The position numbers were made by a program, and so were the translations under genes. A stretch of DNA of 64,000 bases from Ischnura elegans. Its lineage: Eukaryota; Arthropoda; Insecta; Odonata; Coenagrionidae. Location of the stretch: contig NC_060249.1 of assembly GCF_921293095.1 (NCBI RefSeq), forward strand, positions 77,449,907-77,513,906, given 5' to 3'. Shown here one piece after another: positions 12,090-22,777 of this stretch (positions are counted from its first letter, which is position 1; each line of letters begins with the position of its first letter). A model generated the notes under the pieces. It was not told the DNA's origin and did no database searches. It saw only the letters and a list, made by a program, of their open reading frames with translations.

Positions 12090-13300
12090 CACACCCAAGA
12101 ACCTCGTTAAACTTGCGCAGTGAGTTACAATATTAATCACACTTACTTTAATTACATAGATTAGTTTTATTTTTATGAATTATATTATCCCAGGAAACTA
12201 GTCTAAAATAGTCTGAAAATATTCTTTAATAAACTCAACTTACTTCAGAAATGTCATAAAATTTTCATTGCTGTCATGGGCCACTTAAAATAATATATAT
12301 TATTACAAAAAGGCCTTTTTCTGTAACTTCGTTTATGCTCCAATAACACTGATATCACATGCTAAAATACGTCACATAAAATTATACTTAATATCCTAAA
12401 GAGCACGTTAAATCGCATCTTGCTGTATCGGTCTGGGGACTTATGACGGCATGTAAAGGGGTCTCGTCATAGCACGAAAGACATCATGTAAGTGTTCAAA
12501 TACGCAAAAAATGGTGCTTTAAACTTCAAAGGTGTACCACTGAGGAATGCTCAAAGTTAATAATGTCTTTTTGCATCAAAAAAATTGCGCCTGAACTCAG
12601 CAGTTCCAAAGTTACGCCTGACGATAGGTTTAAAAAAAACTTAATCCGCCCTTACCGCCCACAGAGACCTCCCCTAGGTCTGCGGATCAGATTTGGCGAA
12701 TGGAAGTAAGCAAGTAACTAAGTAAGGATGAACTACATTACGGAGAGGGGATACCACGCTGTCTCCATATAAAGAGGACAGAGACGTAGGAAGCAAAACG
12801 GCCGCAGCTCACTCGGATGACCTCAAGCTCCGGTGAGCCGGGGACACTCCTTCCTTGCATCTCCGTTCATGCGAATCTGACCGTAAAAAATGTATCCCGG
12901 AAGAATGGCGGGAGCGTTGCCAACACGCGTCCATGATTGTGGTGGATTTTTATCTTTTAATCCACTTTCCCAGGAACAATTCATTGGAAGTAACATCAAA
13001 AATATCAATAACTAATTTACGTAATATAAACATGGATAAAACAGACAAACAGACGCGCCATTTCAGATCGAAGAATCTCGTTATACTTACGTAAAATCGT
13101 ATTGAGTTGCAATATTAAATTTTCTCATTTTTATACCGTACTGTAGCAATATTATTATCCTTCGATGCCTATTATACTTCAGGGGTTTTTACATAAATGT
13201 CTGGAGTAAACAATCCCAAAAATATTCTCTCGAATTGCTTCACGAAAGTCACAAAATATGCACTACTGCAATTGGCCACTTAAATACCTATTTGTATTTC
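12090..13300. repeat. Weakly similar duplicated blocks
   Basis: The block 12090-12290 (AAGAACCTCGTTAAACTT, GAGTTACAATATTAA, GGCCACTTAAA) has diverged counterparts in the same order at 13065-13290 (AAGAATCTCGTTATACTT, GAGTTGCAATATTAA, GGCCACTTAAA). The similarity is patchy and suggests an old duplication with a period near 970 bp. The sequence between them (12420-13060) shows no gene. Confidence 0.4.
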
Positions 13301-13754
13301 GGATCAGTTTAAACCAAAAGTTCTTCACACTTTGGCTCCTATTTTACCCGAAACCTGCCTCTAATGATATCAATATTGTCTCGCCTTTACGCCTTTTAGC
13401 ATTGTAAGAATAAAGGAACATAATGTTGCACAATAAAGTAAAATAAAATTAGCATGCTCTACACATGTAGCGAAGAATTTTTTGCATGACTCTTAGAGAC
13501 AAGGGGTTTAAAATTTTCTGTATTTGATGAACTAAAACAAAATTTTTATTTAGACACTACCTATTTGCTGAGATTTCCATTCCAAGAGGAAGCTTCTTTA
13601 GTTTTTTTTTAAATTTTCCCTATTAAATAAACATCCTGATTATGGAATGTGTACATATTTAGGTGATAACTATCCATATCAGAATTACGCTTCAAAAGAA
13701 TGGAACAAGAGTAAATAAACTTCGTCGCGTATGCATTCAAAGTCTTGATTACAC

Positions 13755-13893
13755 TCAATATTTGCATCCTTTTTCATGAGATCAGTTCCATTGAAGCCCC
13801 ATTAGGCGTGCAAGTCCTAATGAAGGGGAAAAATATTACTTGACAAAGCTTGAAACACTCGACTGATTACAACCATGACGCATGGATTGTGCG
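13755..13893. repeat. Dispersed repeat, copy 2 (target of P-like element)
   Basis: This is the second copy of the repeat at 11735-11885, sharing CATTGAAGCC, AATGAAGGGGA and AAACACTCGA..GATTACAACCATGACGCA. It ends where the P-like element begins. Confidence 0.6.
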
Positions 13894-14676
13894 CGCTAGC
13901 ATGGCCACCTATAATACAGGCCGGAACATGGAATTTTGGCAACGCTGTGCCGGGGTGCGATTGTGTTTGCTTAAGAGCATGGCGACTTATGCGTGAAGAG
14001 TGTCCGTGTGGCCTAAGAAGCATTAAATCTCTTGTTAAAAAGGCAGAACTGGACTTATTTTGTGGATATCCCACTGGCTAAAGGTACGTACAATAGTTTA
14101 AAGATATTTTTTGGGAGCTGAAGGAGGAAAATCACGTTTATTACTTCAAAAGTATTGTGATCACATGCCGGCCGGCCATTAATGGAGGGGAATTGAGAGT
14201 GCAACAATACTGGTTTTAAATGGGGAAAAAGAATTATTTTTCTGTACTGTGTTTTGCCTTACGGCAAGTAAAATAGTTAAAAGATATTCTCAGTGTATTG
14301 TGAGTGGATATTCAGCAGTATTTCATCCAAAGCATTGCGTCTCTTGGCGGCCGGCCACGAAGGAACATTAAGAGAACACAAATGAAACGAAGTGTATTTG
14401 TCGGGTATTTAAATGCTGCGTTGTTTTTTATAATATTATTATTCTTGAGTTAACAGTGATTGCTATATTTGGTTGCCTTATGAATAACTATGTGTAGCTG
14501 TATCTATAATAACGTCGTATATTATTGAAGGAAGAATGGCTACTCATTAACTCTATTAATGTTTCTAGGTACTAATGTCATTCATATTTTCCAAACTAAT
14601 CATGAATGCACTCCTTTTTTTCTGTAATCAGCGAAACTATTTTTATTCATGCAACTTTCCATTGTTTTCATTTAAG

Positions 14677-14988
14677 GTGCCCAAACGTTATCGTGTGCCA
14701 TATTGCAGAAGCAACTACCTATCCACCAAGAACAAGGGGTATGTGACTGTGTTCCAGTTCACCAAAGATGAACGCAGTTGACAGAAGTGGCTGAAGAATA
14801 TCCCTCGGAAGGATTGGAATCTTTCTTCAAGCGCAATAGTTTGCGTCAAGCATTTTGCTGAGCAGGATATCCTACACCGTGTAACTTACATGAATAAGAA
14901 CGTTGAAGTGAAAAGTTACGAGTTAGATCGCCTAAAGTTGTCCCCTGGTGCTACTCCCACAGTGTTTCAGGCCCTCTCCTCTTATTAA
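14677..14988 (+). pseudogene. Broken THAP zinc-finger domain of P-like transposase
   Basis: Read in one frame, the 103 codons before the final TAA give a THAP domain in the expected order: a PKRYRVPYCRSNY start, an FQFTKDE strand, a KWLKNIPRKDW helix with both tryptophans, the C-x2-H pair in VCVKHF, and a closing LSPGATPTVF that corresponds to the AVPTIF box. Three defects stand out. The usual ATG is GTG at 14677. The first zinc cysteine is tyrosine (TAT). An in-frame TGA lies at 14779-14781, directly after DERS. The domain would bind the element's own ends if intact. An AAG|GTG junction at 14676 could also be a splice acceptor, so the start is uncertain. Confidence 0.8.
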
Positions 14989-15830
14989 AACTTCTTATTG
15001 TGATCAGTGAACCATGAAAATCTGTGAAAATAAGTAGATGAGTTGTACTTCTAAGAAATGAAATCAGGAAATATTGTATGAATCAGTGGAACAGGAAAAG
15101 ACTGCTGATGAAATGATAATATTTATCATTATTTCCGAAATACATGCTAATTTGACATCTGGCCGCCTTCTACTACTGAAGGTACATTGGAAAATCGATT
15201 GCTACTAAGTGATACGGAATATATAAGTGGTATTTTGAACTAATTCATCTTTCCCTTGCAGGTAGAACTTCTTGTTGTGATCAGTGAACTATGAAAACCT
15301 GTGAACATAAGTAGATGTAAATCTTGGAAATGAGATCAACAAATATTTTATGAATCGGTGGAACATGAAAGAACATTGATGAAATGTCAATATTTGTTCT
15401 CTTATCGATAAGGGCACCTTAATTGATAATTATCCGCCTTACAATATTCTAGGTATATTGAAAATCCAAGGGTACTGAGTGATATATCTATACGTGGTAT
15501 TTTTGAACTAATCCATCTTTCTCTTGCAGGTAAAACTCCTTATTGTGATCAGTGAAGCATGAAAATCTGTGGAAATAATTAAAGATGAAATGAACGAATA
15601 TTGTATGAATTAGTGGAACATGAAAGAACTTCTGAGGAAATGACTATATAAGTTTTCATATTGAAAATACTTAGTAAATTGACGTCTAGCCGCCTTCCAA
15701 TACAGTAGGTATATTGGAAAATCCATGAGTGCTGAGTGAAATTACATATATGTATGTAGTATTTAGAACAATATAATAATTTTCTCTGCAGCTAAAACTC
15801 CCTTTTGAGTGAACGTTTGTTAGTGAACCT
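14985..15830. repeat. Array of ~265-bp tandem repeats inside the P-like element
   Basis: A unit starting near AAAACTTCTTATTGTGATCAG recurs with substitutions at about 14986, 15264, 15531 and (truncated) 15791, giving spacings of about 277, 267 and 260 bp. Each internal boundary carries a pyrimidine tract plus GCAG (CTTTCCCTTGCAG, CTTTCTCTTGCAG, TTTTCTCTGCAG), as at a splice acceptor. Mid-unit GGTACATTGG/GGTATATTGG motifs resemble donors. No protein frame persists across units. The array may be a multiplied exon-intron boundary or simply a minisatellite formed from a short direct repeat. Confidence 0.8.
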
Positions 15831-16989
15831 TGAAAATTTGGCCATATAATCAATTATGAAGAACCTGTTGTGGCTACCATTATCGAGATTAATTCAATAA
15901 TTTCCTCTCGTTTGTAAAATTTGATTTTCTTTTTATAAGTATTGAGTTAAATGTTAGTATAATGTTATTTCTTGAGATTTTTCCAATTCGGAAGTCGTTA
16001 ATATTTCATTATACTGATCTTGTTGTTAAGAAATATTAGATTGAATATATATTTATCTTCCTTGTGGCTTCATATTTTTTAAACGTTGTCCAATTTATAT
16101 AATGCTAAGACTAGTTTTTTTTTATATCACATAGTTTTCTAATTAGCCCTAACATTTGTACTGATCATTTTTTTCCATCAGGTAATGTGGTGCCTGTGAA
16201 ACTGATAGCTGTTGCTGGTGACGGTTCATCGGTGAACTTCAAATGGCAAGATCTATGGAGGTTGTTTCCAGCTGAAATTGAAATTAAGAACCTGTGGCAG
16301 CTTTTATTTATTCCACTTTCTGGAGTAATATTTATGCTTTTATGGCCATGTCTTGTGACATTGTGAGGTTGTTTGACCTCTTCAATATGAAATGTTTACC
16401 GGAAAATGTATATATCTGATTTTTAGTTTAAATAAATGTTGTTGAACTTCATAAATTATTTTTCTCTCCTGAAATACCGCGACGAAAGGTGCTAGAAAAT
16501 AACGAATTACTTTTTAACATGTTAATTTTTTAGGTTATGCAGGGAGGTGAAATGATGTTTATTTAAAAGCCGCTCTTTATTTCTAAGTCAATAAATTTTA
16601 TAGGGTGTTCTTCCATATTAACAACCAATGGGTTAAGTAGTAAACTAAACGGTATTTCCTTCTTGGTCTGAACTTCTGGGACGTCGATCGCAGTACTTAA
16701 ATATATTTCCGTGAATAATCTCTCGTATCCCTTGGCTTGTTATTAGTTCTCACGATTACTTTTAATAAATAGCTGTTAAAATACGAAATATAACTACTCG
16801 AATAACTCAACCCTACCGTAATTTTTAGCTTAACTTTAGGGAAGGTGAACGGAGGTCCAACCGTATTAACGTCAACAGCTGCGAGGCCGATCCACCGCAC
16901 CCCAGGCGATGTGCAGAGTAGCACCCCTGACGTCACGTAAAGCGCTGTCGCCAAATTGCATGTTCCGGCCTGTATTATAGGTGGCCATG

Positions 16990-17406
16990 GCGCTAGGCAT
17001 AACAGTCAAGATAGTACGCGGTTTTAATAGGCCGCGCTAGCTTTCAAGTGTCATTGGAATATGAAGGCCACCGACGCGGACGGTAGTGATCAGAGCTTTG
17101 TCGTCCAAACGGTACTGAATAACGTACTGAATGTGTAAATTGGGTCAACATCCACCATAAATAAAAGTATTTAACCATCACTCAATCAGTGACTCAACCG
17201 GAGGGCTGGTATGGTTAGGTGAAGATAGAGCTCACCTCACAATAAGCAACATGTGTGTGAATATCACACATTCACCTCTACCCACGGTGCCACCATGCTA
17301 CCCATTTTTTTAGTGAACCATATGACTTTCAATTAATTTGCTTTAGACAAGGTCACTCAACAATCTACCCTACTCAATCCTAATGGATCACTCCCTCTCA
17401 AACCTG
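16990..17406. other. Spacer between P-like and Harbinger elements, with a SINE-like fragment
   Basis: The 418-bp gap holds the right target repeat of the P-like element. At about 17190-17290 there is a minus-strand fragment (CTCAACCGGAGGG, GATAGAGCTCACCTCAC) that matches, reversed, the SINE body seen at 31800-31870 and 63320-63400. The CTG at 17404-17406 is the left target duplication of the Harbinger element. Confidence 0.5.
17404..17406. repeat. Target-site duplication CTG, left
   Basis: CTG precedes the first base of the left inverted repeat and recurs at 24289-24291 directly after the right one. With the CAG pair around the second copy it defines a 3-bp CWG target. Confidence 0.75.
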
Positions 17407-17424
17407 GGGCTGTATTCTGTAACT

Positions 17425-17590
17425 CCAAACCAATCGGTGCGGCACCGATTCGTCGGGTGCGACGTCACACCGACTCCCGGTAAGAAGTCGTGCGATTCTG
17501 TACGAACCCGGTCGGTGCGGCACCGACGAGAGGACGGGAGATCGTCGGTAGCCGTACCGACAGCAAAAAGGTGTCGGTAAGGCTACCGAC
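17425..17590. repeat. Left subterminal ACCGAC/GTCGGT cluster
   Basis: Seven ACCGAC or GTCGGT hexamers occur between about 17479 and 17590, several arranged as small palindromes around GGTGCGGCACC. The right end has seven of its own. Dense subterminal motifs in both orientations at both ends are what binding sites for a transposase or its Myb partner look like. The binding role is inferred. Confidence 0.75.
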
Positions 17591-17900
17591 TTGTGGGTTT
17601 CATGAATTCCACCGTGCGCATTGTACGTGTTTTTTTGTTTTCCACTCAACACCACTTGTCAACACTTTACGCATCACGTCATTCACTAGTTGAGTGTTGG
17701 CGAGCTACGTGTGTCTTCCATTCTACATATACTTGATTTTGACATTTTGACTTCTGCACCTCCTGGACTACCCGCAAGTATATATCATCGACCTACGCAC
17801 TCCCTGGAAAACCACCACGTACCCTGCATTGACCTCTCGCCCTTCTTGATTTCTCTCCGGGAATTGACATCTTGACCACCTCTACCTTCATTGACTTCTG

Positions 17901-18160
17901 GTGAGTGAAAATCAGTAAATTCATCATTTTCAAAGTGAAAATTTCGTTTTAAGAATTTATTCATCAATAAATTTGGGAAGAATCGATGTCTTACACTGAA
18001 AGGGTCAACTATTTGGTTGACCAGATAATGTCACTCATTGAATATCCCATGCATATCAACTTGGATCTTGCATCTTAATAATTATGAGAATGTGGTACTT
18101 TCTGAGAATTATAAGTGAAATTTTTTCAACATTGTACGTTTTTGACAACCAAAACTTTAG
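17901..18160 (+). other. Putative 5'UTR intron of the transposase gene
   Basis: A strong donor, CTTCTG|GTGAGTG, at 17900/17901 pairs with an acceptor, AAACTTTAG|CCTG, ending at 18160, four bases before the ATG at 18165. This would place a non-coding first exon between the left end and 17900. No TATA box or start site was identified. Confidence 0.4.
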
Positions 18161-18164
18161 CCTG

Positions 18165-21100
18165 ATGGACCCTGTGGGCGCTTTGCGGCATCTCCGCAGA
18201 TGGAGGAGAGAAAGGCGCCTTAGGCTTCTGAGGGATGTCCGCACCAACCTTAGGCACCTGCGGGATACCTCTGACCCTTTTCAAACAAGCGAGGAACATT
18301 TTCGCAAATTATACCGCCTAACTCAGGACATGGCAAGAGTCCTCATCGAAGAATTGCGACCAGTCCTTGCTGCTGGTCAACGTGTGACCCATATCCCATT
18401 GGAAATCAAGGTAATATCATTTTACACGAGGTAATATAATTATTGAAGTTGGAAATATACCATATTAATGCCAGATTACCTTTATAGGTCCTGAGTGCCC
18501 TACATTTTTATGGGCAAGGCAGCTACCAGCGTTCCACTGGAAGTGATAGGAATGTATCCCTGAGCCAGCCAAGCGTGAGCAGGGCAATTAAAGAAATCAC
18601 AGAGTGGCTCAATTCCCCACAAATTCTGGGGAAATGGATTATTTTCCCACTGAGACCAAATGAGAGAGCAGAGGCAATCCTAAGGTAAAGAACTAACTTC
18701 AGCAATAATATGAATAACCTACTTTCATCTTATGCCAGGAAATAAGTGTTGGATAGGGCAAGTCAAATTATAATACAATTTTAAATGTAGCTAGGTATCT
18801 CAGGTGACTTGGCTATTGGCAACTGTTTTGTTAGTTATTGATCTGATTGTTATGCCAAGGAAGTTGATTAGTGTGTCATAATTAATACTTATACACAATT
18901 GTAATTAACAAATATGGAGTTATCTCCATTAAAGTAACTTTGATTATTTGATTTACAACAATCATCAACTGATTTTCTCAGAAATTCCTCAATTGAATAT
19001 CACAGTTCACCCCATAGAAATTCATTAATCGTATTTTTAAAAGAAGTACAGAAATAACTTAAAATTTTGTGGGAGATGGTTAAAAAGCCTCACACCAATT
19101 TGGTTAGGCCCTTCTGCTGTCCCTTTGCAAATGTAATAAAGATAAATATCATTTAAAGTTCTATAATTTTATTCATGGAAATGAAAATTTTCATACAATT
19201 TATCCATTTTTCCCAAATGAGGAAAAGTATACACACAATGTACACTCACGGATGAGACAGTAATTTCAGATCTTCAAATACTGGCCTACAAAATTTGAAG
19301 CACATGGAGTGGTGTAGAAAACATTTGTTGTATGATTTCATCCACAAATTTTCTGGTTTCCACCTGCCCTTTTAGGATTGTTTTCATCAGGCCATCATGT
19401 CTCAGAATGTGGTCAACTAAGTTGTTCCGTCCTCTGCTTAAGGATTTTAGAAGACTTCTATTTTATCCCACTCTTCTTAGCAGTTCCTTGTTACTTGCAG
19501 TCTATACATTTTATATTCATCATTCTTCGGTTGCACCACATTTCAAATGCTTCAACTCTTGACTTCTCTGCTACTGTCATCGTCCAAGCCTCACTTCCAT
19601 TGAGAAACATGCTCCATGTATAGCATCTGATGAATTGTTCCCTTGCTTCTATGCTTTTATTTTTACCTGTAAGAAGATTCTTTTCATAGAAGCTCTCTTT
19701 TCCTGCACTATTCTACTGAGTATTTCCTTCTTACTTCATCCATCGAAGGTAATTTGGCTTCCCAGTTAAGAAAACTCTCTCACCTTTTCAAGCTTATGCT
19801 TCTCCAGGTTAATTTTTGCCTTAACCTCCTCTCTTTTACTGCGTACTAATACCTTAGTCTTATTTTTTTTTATTTTCAGCTGATATCTGGTCATTGTCCT
19901 TTCCATATTTGTCAAAGTCTTCTTCAAATCCTTCTCAGTCTCGTCTATGAGTGCTATGCCATCAGCAAATAGCAGCACACTGATTTTTTTACCAGGATAT
20001 TGACACCCACAGTCATCTCCTTGATTTCATTTCACTAGCTTATTTTAGCAAGTATTACTTTAAAACAAAGAATGACTAGCTTACTTTGGCAAATATTACT
20101 TTAAAACAAAGAATGACTAGCTTACTTTGGCAAATATTACTTTAAAACAAAGAATGACTAGCTTACTTTGGCATATATTACTTTAAAACAAAGAATGACT
20201 AGCTTACTTTGGCATATATTACTTTAAAACAAAGAATGACTAGCTTGCTTTAGCAAATGATAAGTTAAAATAAATAATGTGTGCGTGCTTCAGCAAATGA
20301 TACGTTAAAATAAATAATGTGTGCTTACTTCAGCAAATGATACGTTAAAAAAAAAATGTGTGCTTACCTCAGCAAATGATACGTTTTAAAAAAATGTGCT
20401 TACTTCAGCAAATGATACAATTAAAAAACCTACTTCCTAAGATGTTGTTTAATCCTGAAAAGATAAAAGAGCATTCATAAATAAAAAGGGTTTCCACATT
20501 TCCAGGAACTACCAAAATGCAGGGATGCCTGGTGTTTTGGGGTATGTTGATGGCACCCATATAGCCATAAAAGCTCCAAGGGAGGAAGAGCACTTATATG
20601 TGAACAGAAAGCTATTCCATTCAATTAATGTGCAAATAGTAAGTTACATCATTTTGCAATAGACAAATGAACATGTTATCGTGCATGGTTGGCTGACTTA
20701 TGTCATATGTGGAACATCCTCCACTTTCAGGTTAGCAACTCAGATCTCAAAATTTATAATATTTTGGCGAGATACCCGGGTAGCAGCCATGACTCTTTTG
20801 TGTGGGCTAATTCCGCCATTCGCCAGAAGCTGGCAGAATTTTGGGCTACGGGTGAGAGATGTTGGTTGCTAGGTTAGTATTTCTTAAATTAAGTTTGTCA
20901 TGAAAATTTCTTCAAAACTGAATCTCTAATTTCTGTGTTAAATAATTCCATAGGTGATTCTGGTTATCCACATGAGCCATGGCTCCATACCCCAATTTTG
21001 GATGCAGCAGAGGGCACACCCGAGGCACGTTTCACTCGCCTTCATGTGAAGGCACGTTCAGCAGTGGAACGATGCATTGGATTGTTGAAGGGAAGGTTTA

Positions 21101-21336
21101 GATGCCTTCTCCAAGCCAGGAAAATGGAGTATGACCCTAGCAAAGTATGCCAATTTGTCAATGCCTGCAGCGTCCTGCACAACATGTGTATGCTGGGTGG
21201 AGTTCCATATGGAGATGATGAATTCCATATGGAGGATGAAATTGATAGACCACCGCCAGTGGAACAAGGGGCTAGGGCCCTGCTTCTAGAAGCAAGAGCG
21301 GTGAGGGGAGACATTATCAGACGCCTTCAATATTAG
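18165..21336 (+). CDS. PIF/Harbinger DDE transposase (HARBI1-like), five exons
   Basis: The coding exons are 18165-18410, 18488-18684, 20506-20638, 20731-20872 and 20954-21336. Together they make 1,101 bp, or 366 residues plus TAG, about the usual HARBI1/Harbinger length. Every intron is GT-AG and every phase fits. The N-terminal part is Arg/Leu-rich and then has the DPFQTSEEHFRKLYRL motif (about residues 37-52). A helix-turn-helix (SLSQPSVSRAIKEI) lies near 106-119. The DDE triad is visible: D163 in GYVDGTHI, D213 in SSHDSFVW and E278 in AVERCIGLLKGRFR, with the conserved GDSGYP at 240-245. It should cut and rejoin the element's ends in the nucleus, aided by the Myb-like protein encoded opposite. 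The start is the first ATG after a likely 5'UTR splice. The stop is immediately followed by a GTAAGT donor. I see no inactivating change. Confidence 0.88.
19340..20030 (-). pseudogene. Degenerate LINE reverse transcriptase inside the transposase intron
   Basis: On the minus strand a 70-codon frame (19978-19766) contains the reverse transcriptase catalytic region as LLFADGIALIDETEKDL. The canonical FADD is changed to FADG, so the active site is broken. Downstream pieces in other frames include a VEAFEMWCNRRMMNI-like stretch near 19530 and LRHDGLMKTILKGQVE near 19370. The same family occurs at 29824-30850 and in shorter pieces at 8486 and 56270. It has lost its 5' part and is frameshifted. Sitting antisense in an intron, it would be spliced out of the transposase mRNA. 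Confidence 0.8.
20033..20420. repeat. 41-bp minisatellite in the transposase intron
   Basis: About nine to ten head-to-tail units follow the pattern GACTAGCTTACTTTGGCAAA then TATTACTTTAAAACAAAG. The first five are nearly identical. The later ones shift to a GTGTGCTTACTTCAGCAAATGATACG type and shorten towards the right. The array starts at the upstream edge of the LINE fragment and ends about 85 bp before exon 3. Confidence 0.9.
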
Positions 21337-22777
21337 GTAAGTTTTGTTTCTATGAAAGGTTGTTTAGCAGTCTAACTGCACTACTTACATTTCCTTCATC
21401 TCTGTCACAGATGCTGTGAGGACCTCCAATGTTCTCCTCGTCTCCTCAGAGTTTCTGGCTACAACCTCTACAGCAGATGCTATTCTTTGAATAGCATCTG
21501 CCATAGCCTCGCTTGCAGCCAGGGCCCTCTCCTCCTTTTCATCGAGATCCGCGTCTAAAGAGAAGGAAAATAAAATTCTCACATGAGCAACCTTATCACT
21601 GAAGCTGCTGTCAGGTAATTTGCCCAAATATTAACTCTAATCAATGGGTATCAATATTATGGTACATGACATAAATTTTAGAAGTCTTTATACTGACAAT
21701 TGAACCATCACTCACCACAAATCCTCCTCCTTTTTGCAGAAGGAGGCATTCCCGAGGTGGACGGGGTAGAACCATCTACGGTGGAAGCTGATGTTGATGC
21801 CTCTCCCTCCTCAACGAAAAATGGCAAGCTCCCATCGGGCATAACTGTCACAATCTGAAATGCGATAAAGTAAGCAAACTTACACCATAATTTATCAATT
21901 GGATATTACCTTCACTGCTACGATAAATGACATGGTGCCTCACCTCTAGGGGGTCGACAATTCCCGGAATGCCACTGACTGCCGTTTCCCCGATAAAAGC
22001 AATTAGCTTTTCTTCGAGGGCAGTCAGTGGCACGACAGTAGATGGCCCTCCCCCTGTCTGCTGGGCCGACCTCCTTATTTTCATGGCCTTCTGCTTCGTG
22101 TCTGATCTCCAGTCCATCCATGACTATGATAAAACAGGAAATACCATTTAAATACCTTTACGTGGTGATAGAACCACAGTTCAATTTATGCAGTGTTGAA
22201 GTTTACCCTTGACCACTTTTCCGGGGTTTTACTCCCTCCAGTGGGGCAGGAATTGAGGAGATCTGTGAGCTCCCTCCACAACTCAGACTTCCTCAATCCT
22301 GCCTGCGGCCCACTGATTCGGCCACGAGCCAGGTCTAAATGCTCCAGCATAAACTGGAGCATTAACTCCCTCTGATAGAGTGATATCTTCTTAGCACCTG
22401 AAAAACGCATCAAGTGGAAGAAATTAAATGGGTAGAAACTTAGAAATAAGGAGTTTGTGCTAACCTTAAGGAGTCACCAATCCTCACAAAGCCCTTGAGT
22501 ACAATATAATTCCTAATCTATGTTCTACGAATAGGATATGTATGAAAGTAAAGTAGGCTGGAGTAGAATGGCTATGAAAGGAATTATCCTATTGCCCTTC
22601 TGTCCTCGACGTTCATTTGTATTACTAGAATTTGTATTAAAACTACAGATTTCACAGAAGACTGACTACCTATATAAATCATGTTCAAATTGAAAGGCTG
22701 GGAGCTCTATTCAGCTCTTACAAAAGAATATATTTTTGCATGACTTTTAAATTTGAACTCTTCTTTTCTCCTGTCAG
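21337..22777 (+). other. Putative 3'UTR intron of the transposase, spanning four Myb coding exons
   Basis: The transposase stop TAG (21334-21336) abuts a consensus donor, GTAAGT, at 21337. A good acceptor, TTTTCTCCTGTCAG, ends at 22777. Splicing would skip 1,441 bp, exactly the interval that holds Myb coding exons 2-5 on the opposite strand. The terminal exon would run from 22778 to a poly(A) signal at 23012. This is inference from splice-site quality. Confidence 0.5.

Larger units (their letters stand above)
13900..16989. mobile_element. P-element-like DNA transposon with a degenerate THAP gene
   Basis: The terminal 31 bp are identical inverted repeats, starting CATGGCCACC and ending GGAACATG. 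They lie at 13900-13930 and, reversed, at 16959-16989. Beyond 31 bp similarity decays quickly. GCGCTAG flanks both sides (13893-13899 and 16990-16996), so the insertion duplicated 7 bp, or 8 bp with one change. Drosophila P elements have 31-bp ends beginning CATG, 8-bp duplications and a THAP DNA-binding domain, so superfamily P is the best assignment. The only recognisable coding piece is a broken THAP domain at 14677-14988. I could not find the rest of a P transposase. The middle is an array of ~265-bp repeats. The element is non-autonomous or decayed. A domesticated remnant is unlikely given the broken frame. Confidence 0.8.
18685..20505 (+). other. Large transposase intron carrying later insertions
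   Basis: This 1.82-kb intron (donor AAG|GTAAAG, acceptor TTCCAG|GAAC) separates the helix-turn-helix exon from the first catalytic aspartate. It contains a LINE fragment on the other strand (19340-20030) and a minisatellite (20033-20420), so most of its length is secondary. The remainder (18700-19330) is AT-rich with no visible feature. Confidence 0.75.

Noticed and set aside
17383..17693. Frames of 60-85 codons at the Harbinger left end
   Set aside because: They arise from the GC-rich subterminal ACCGAC repeats and reappear at 45596-46093 for the same reason.
20033..20420. CRISPR-like array
   Set aside because: Units are contiguous tandem repeats without unique spacers, in a eukaryotic transposon intron.
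21042..21314. Minus-strand frames opposite the last transposase exon
   Set aside because: Shadows of the real + strand coding exon.
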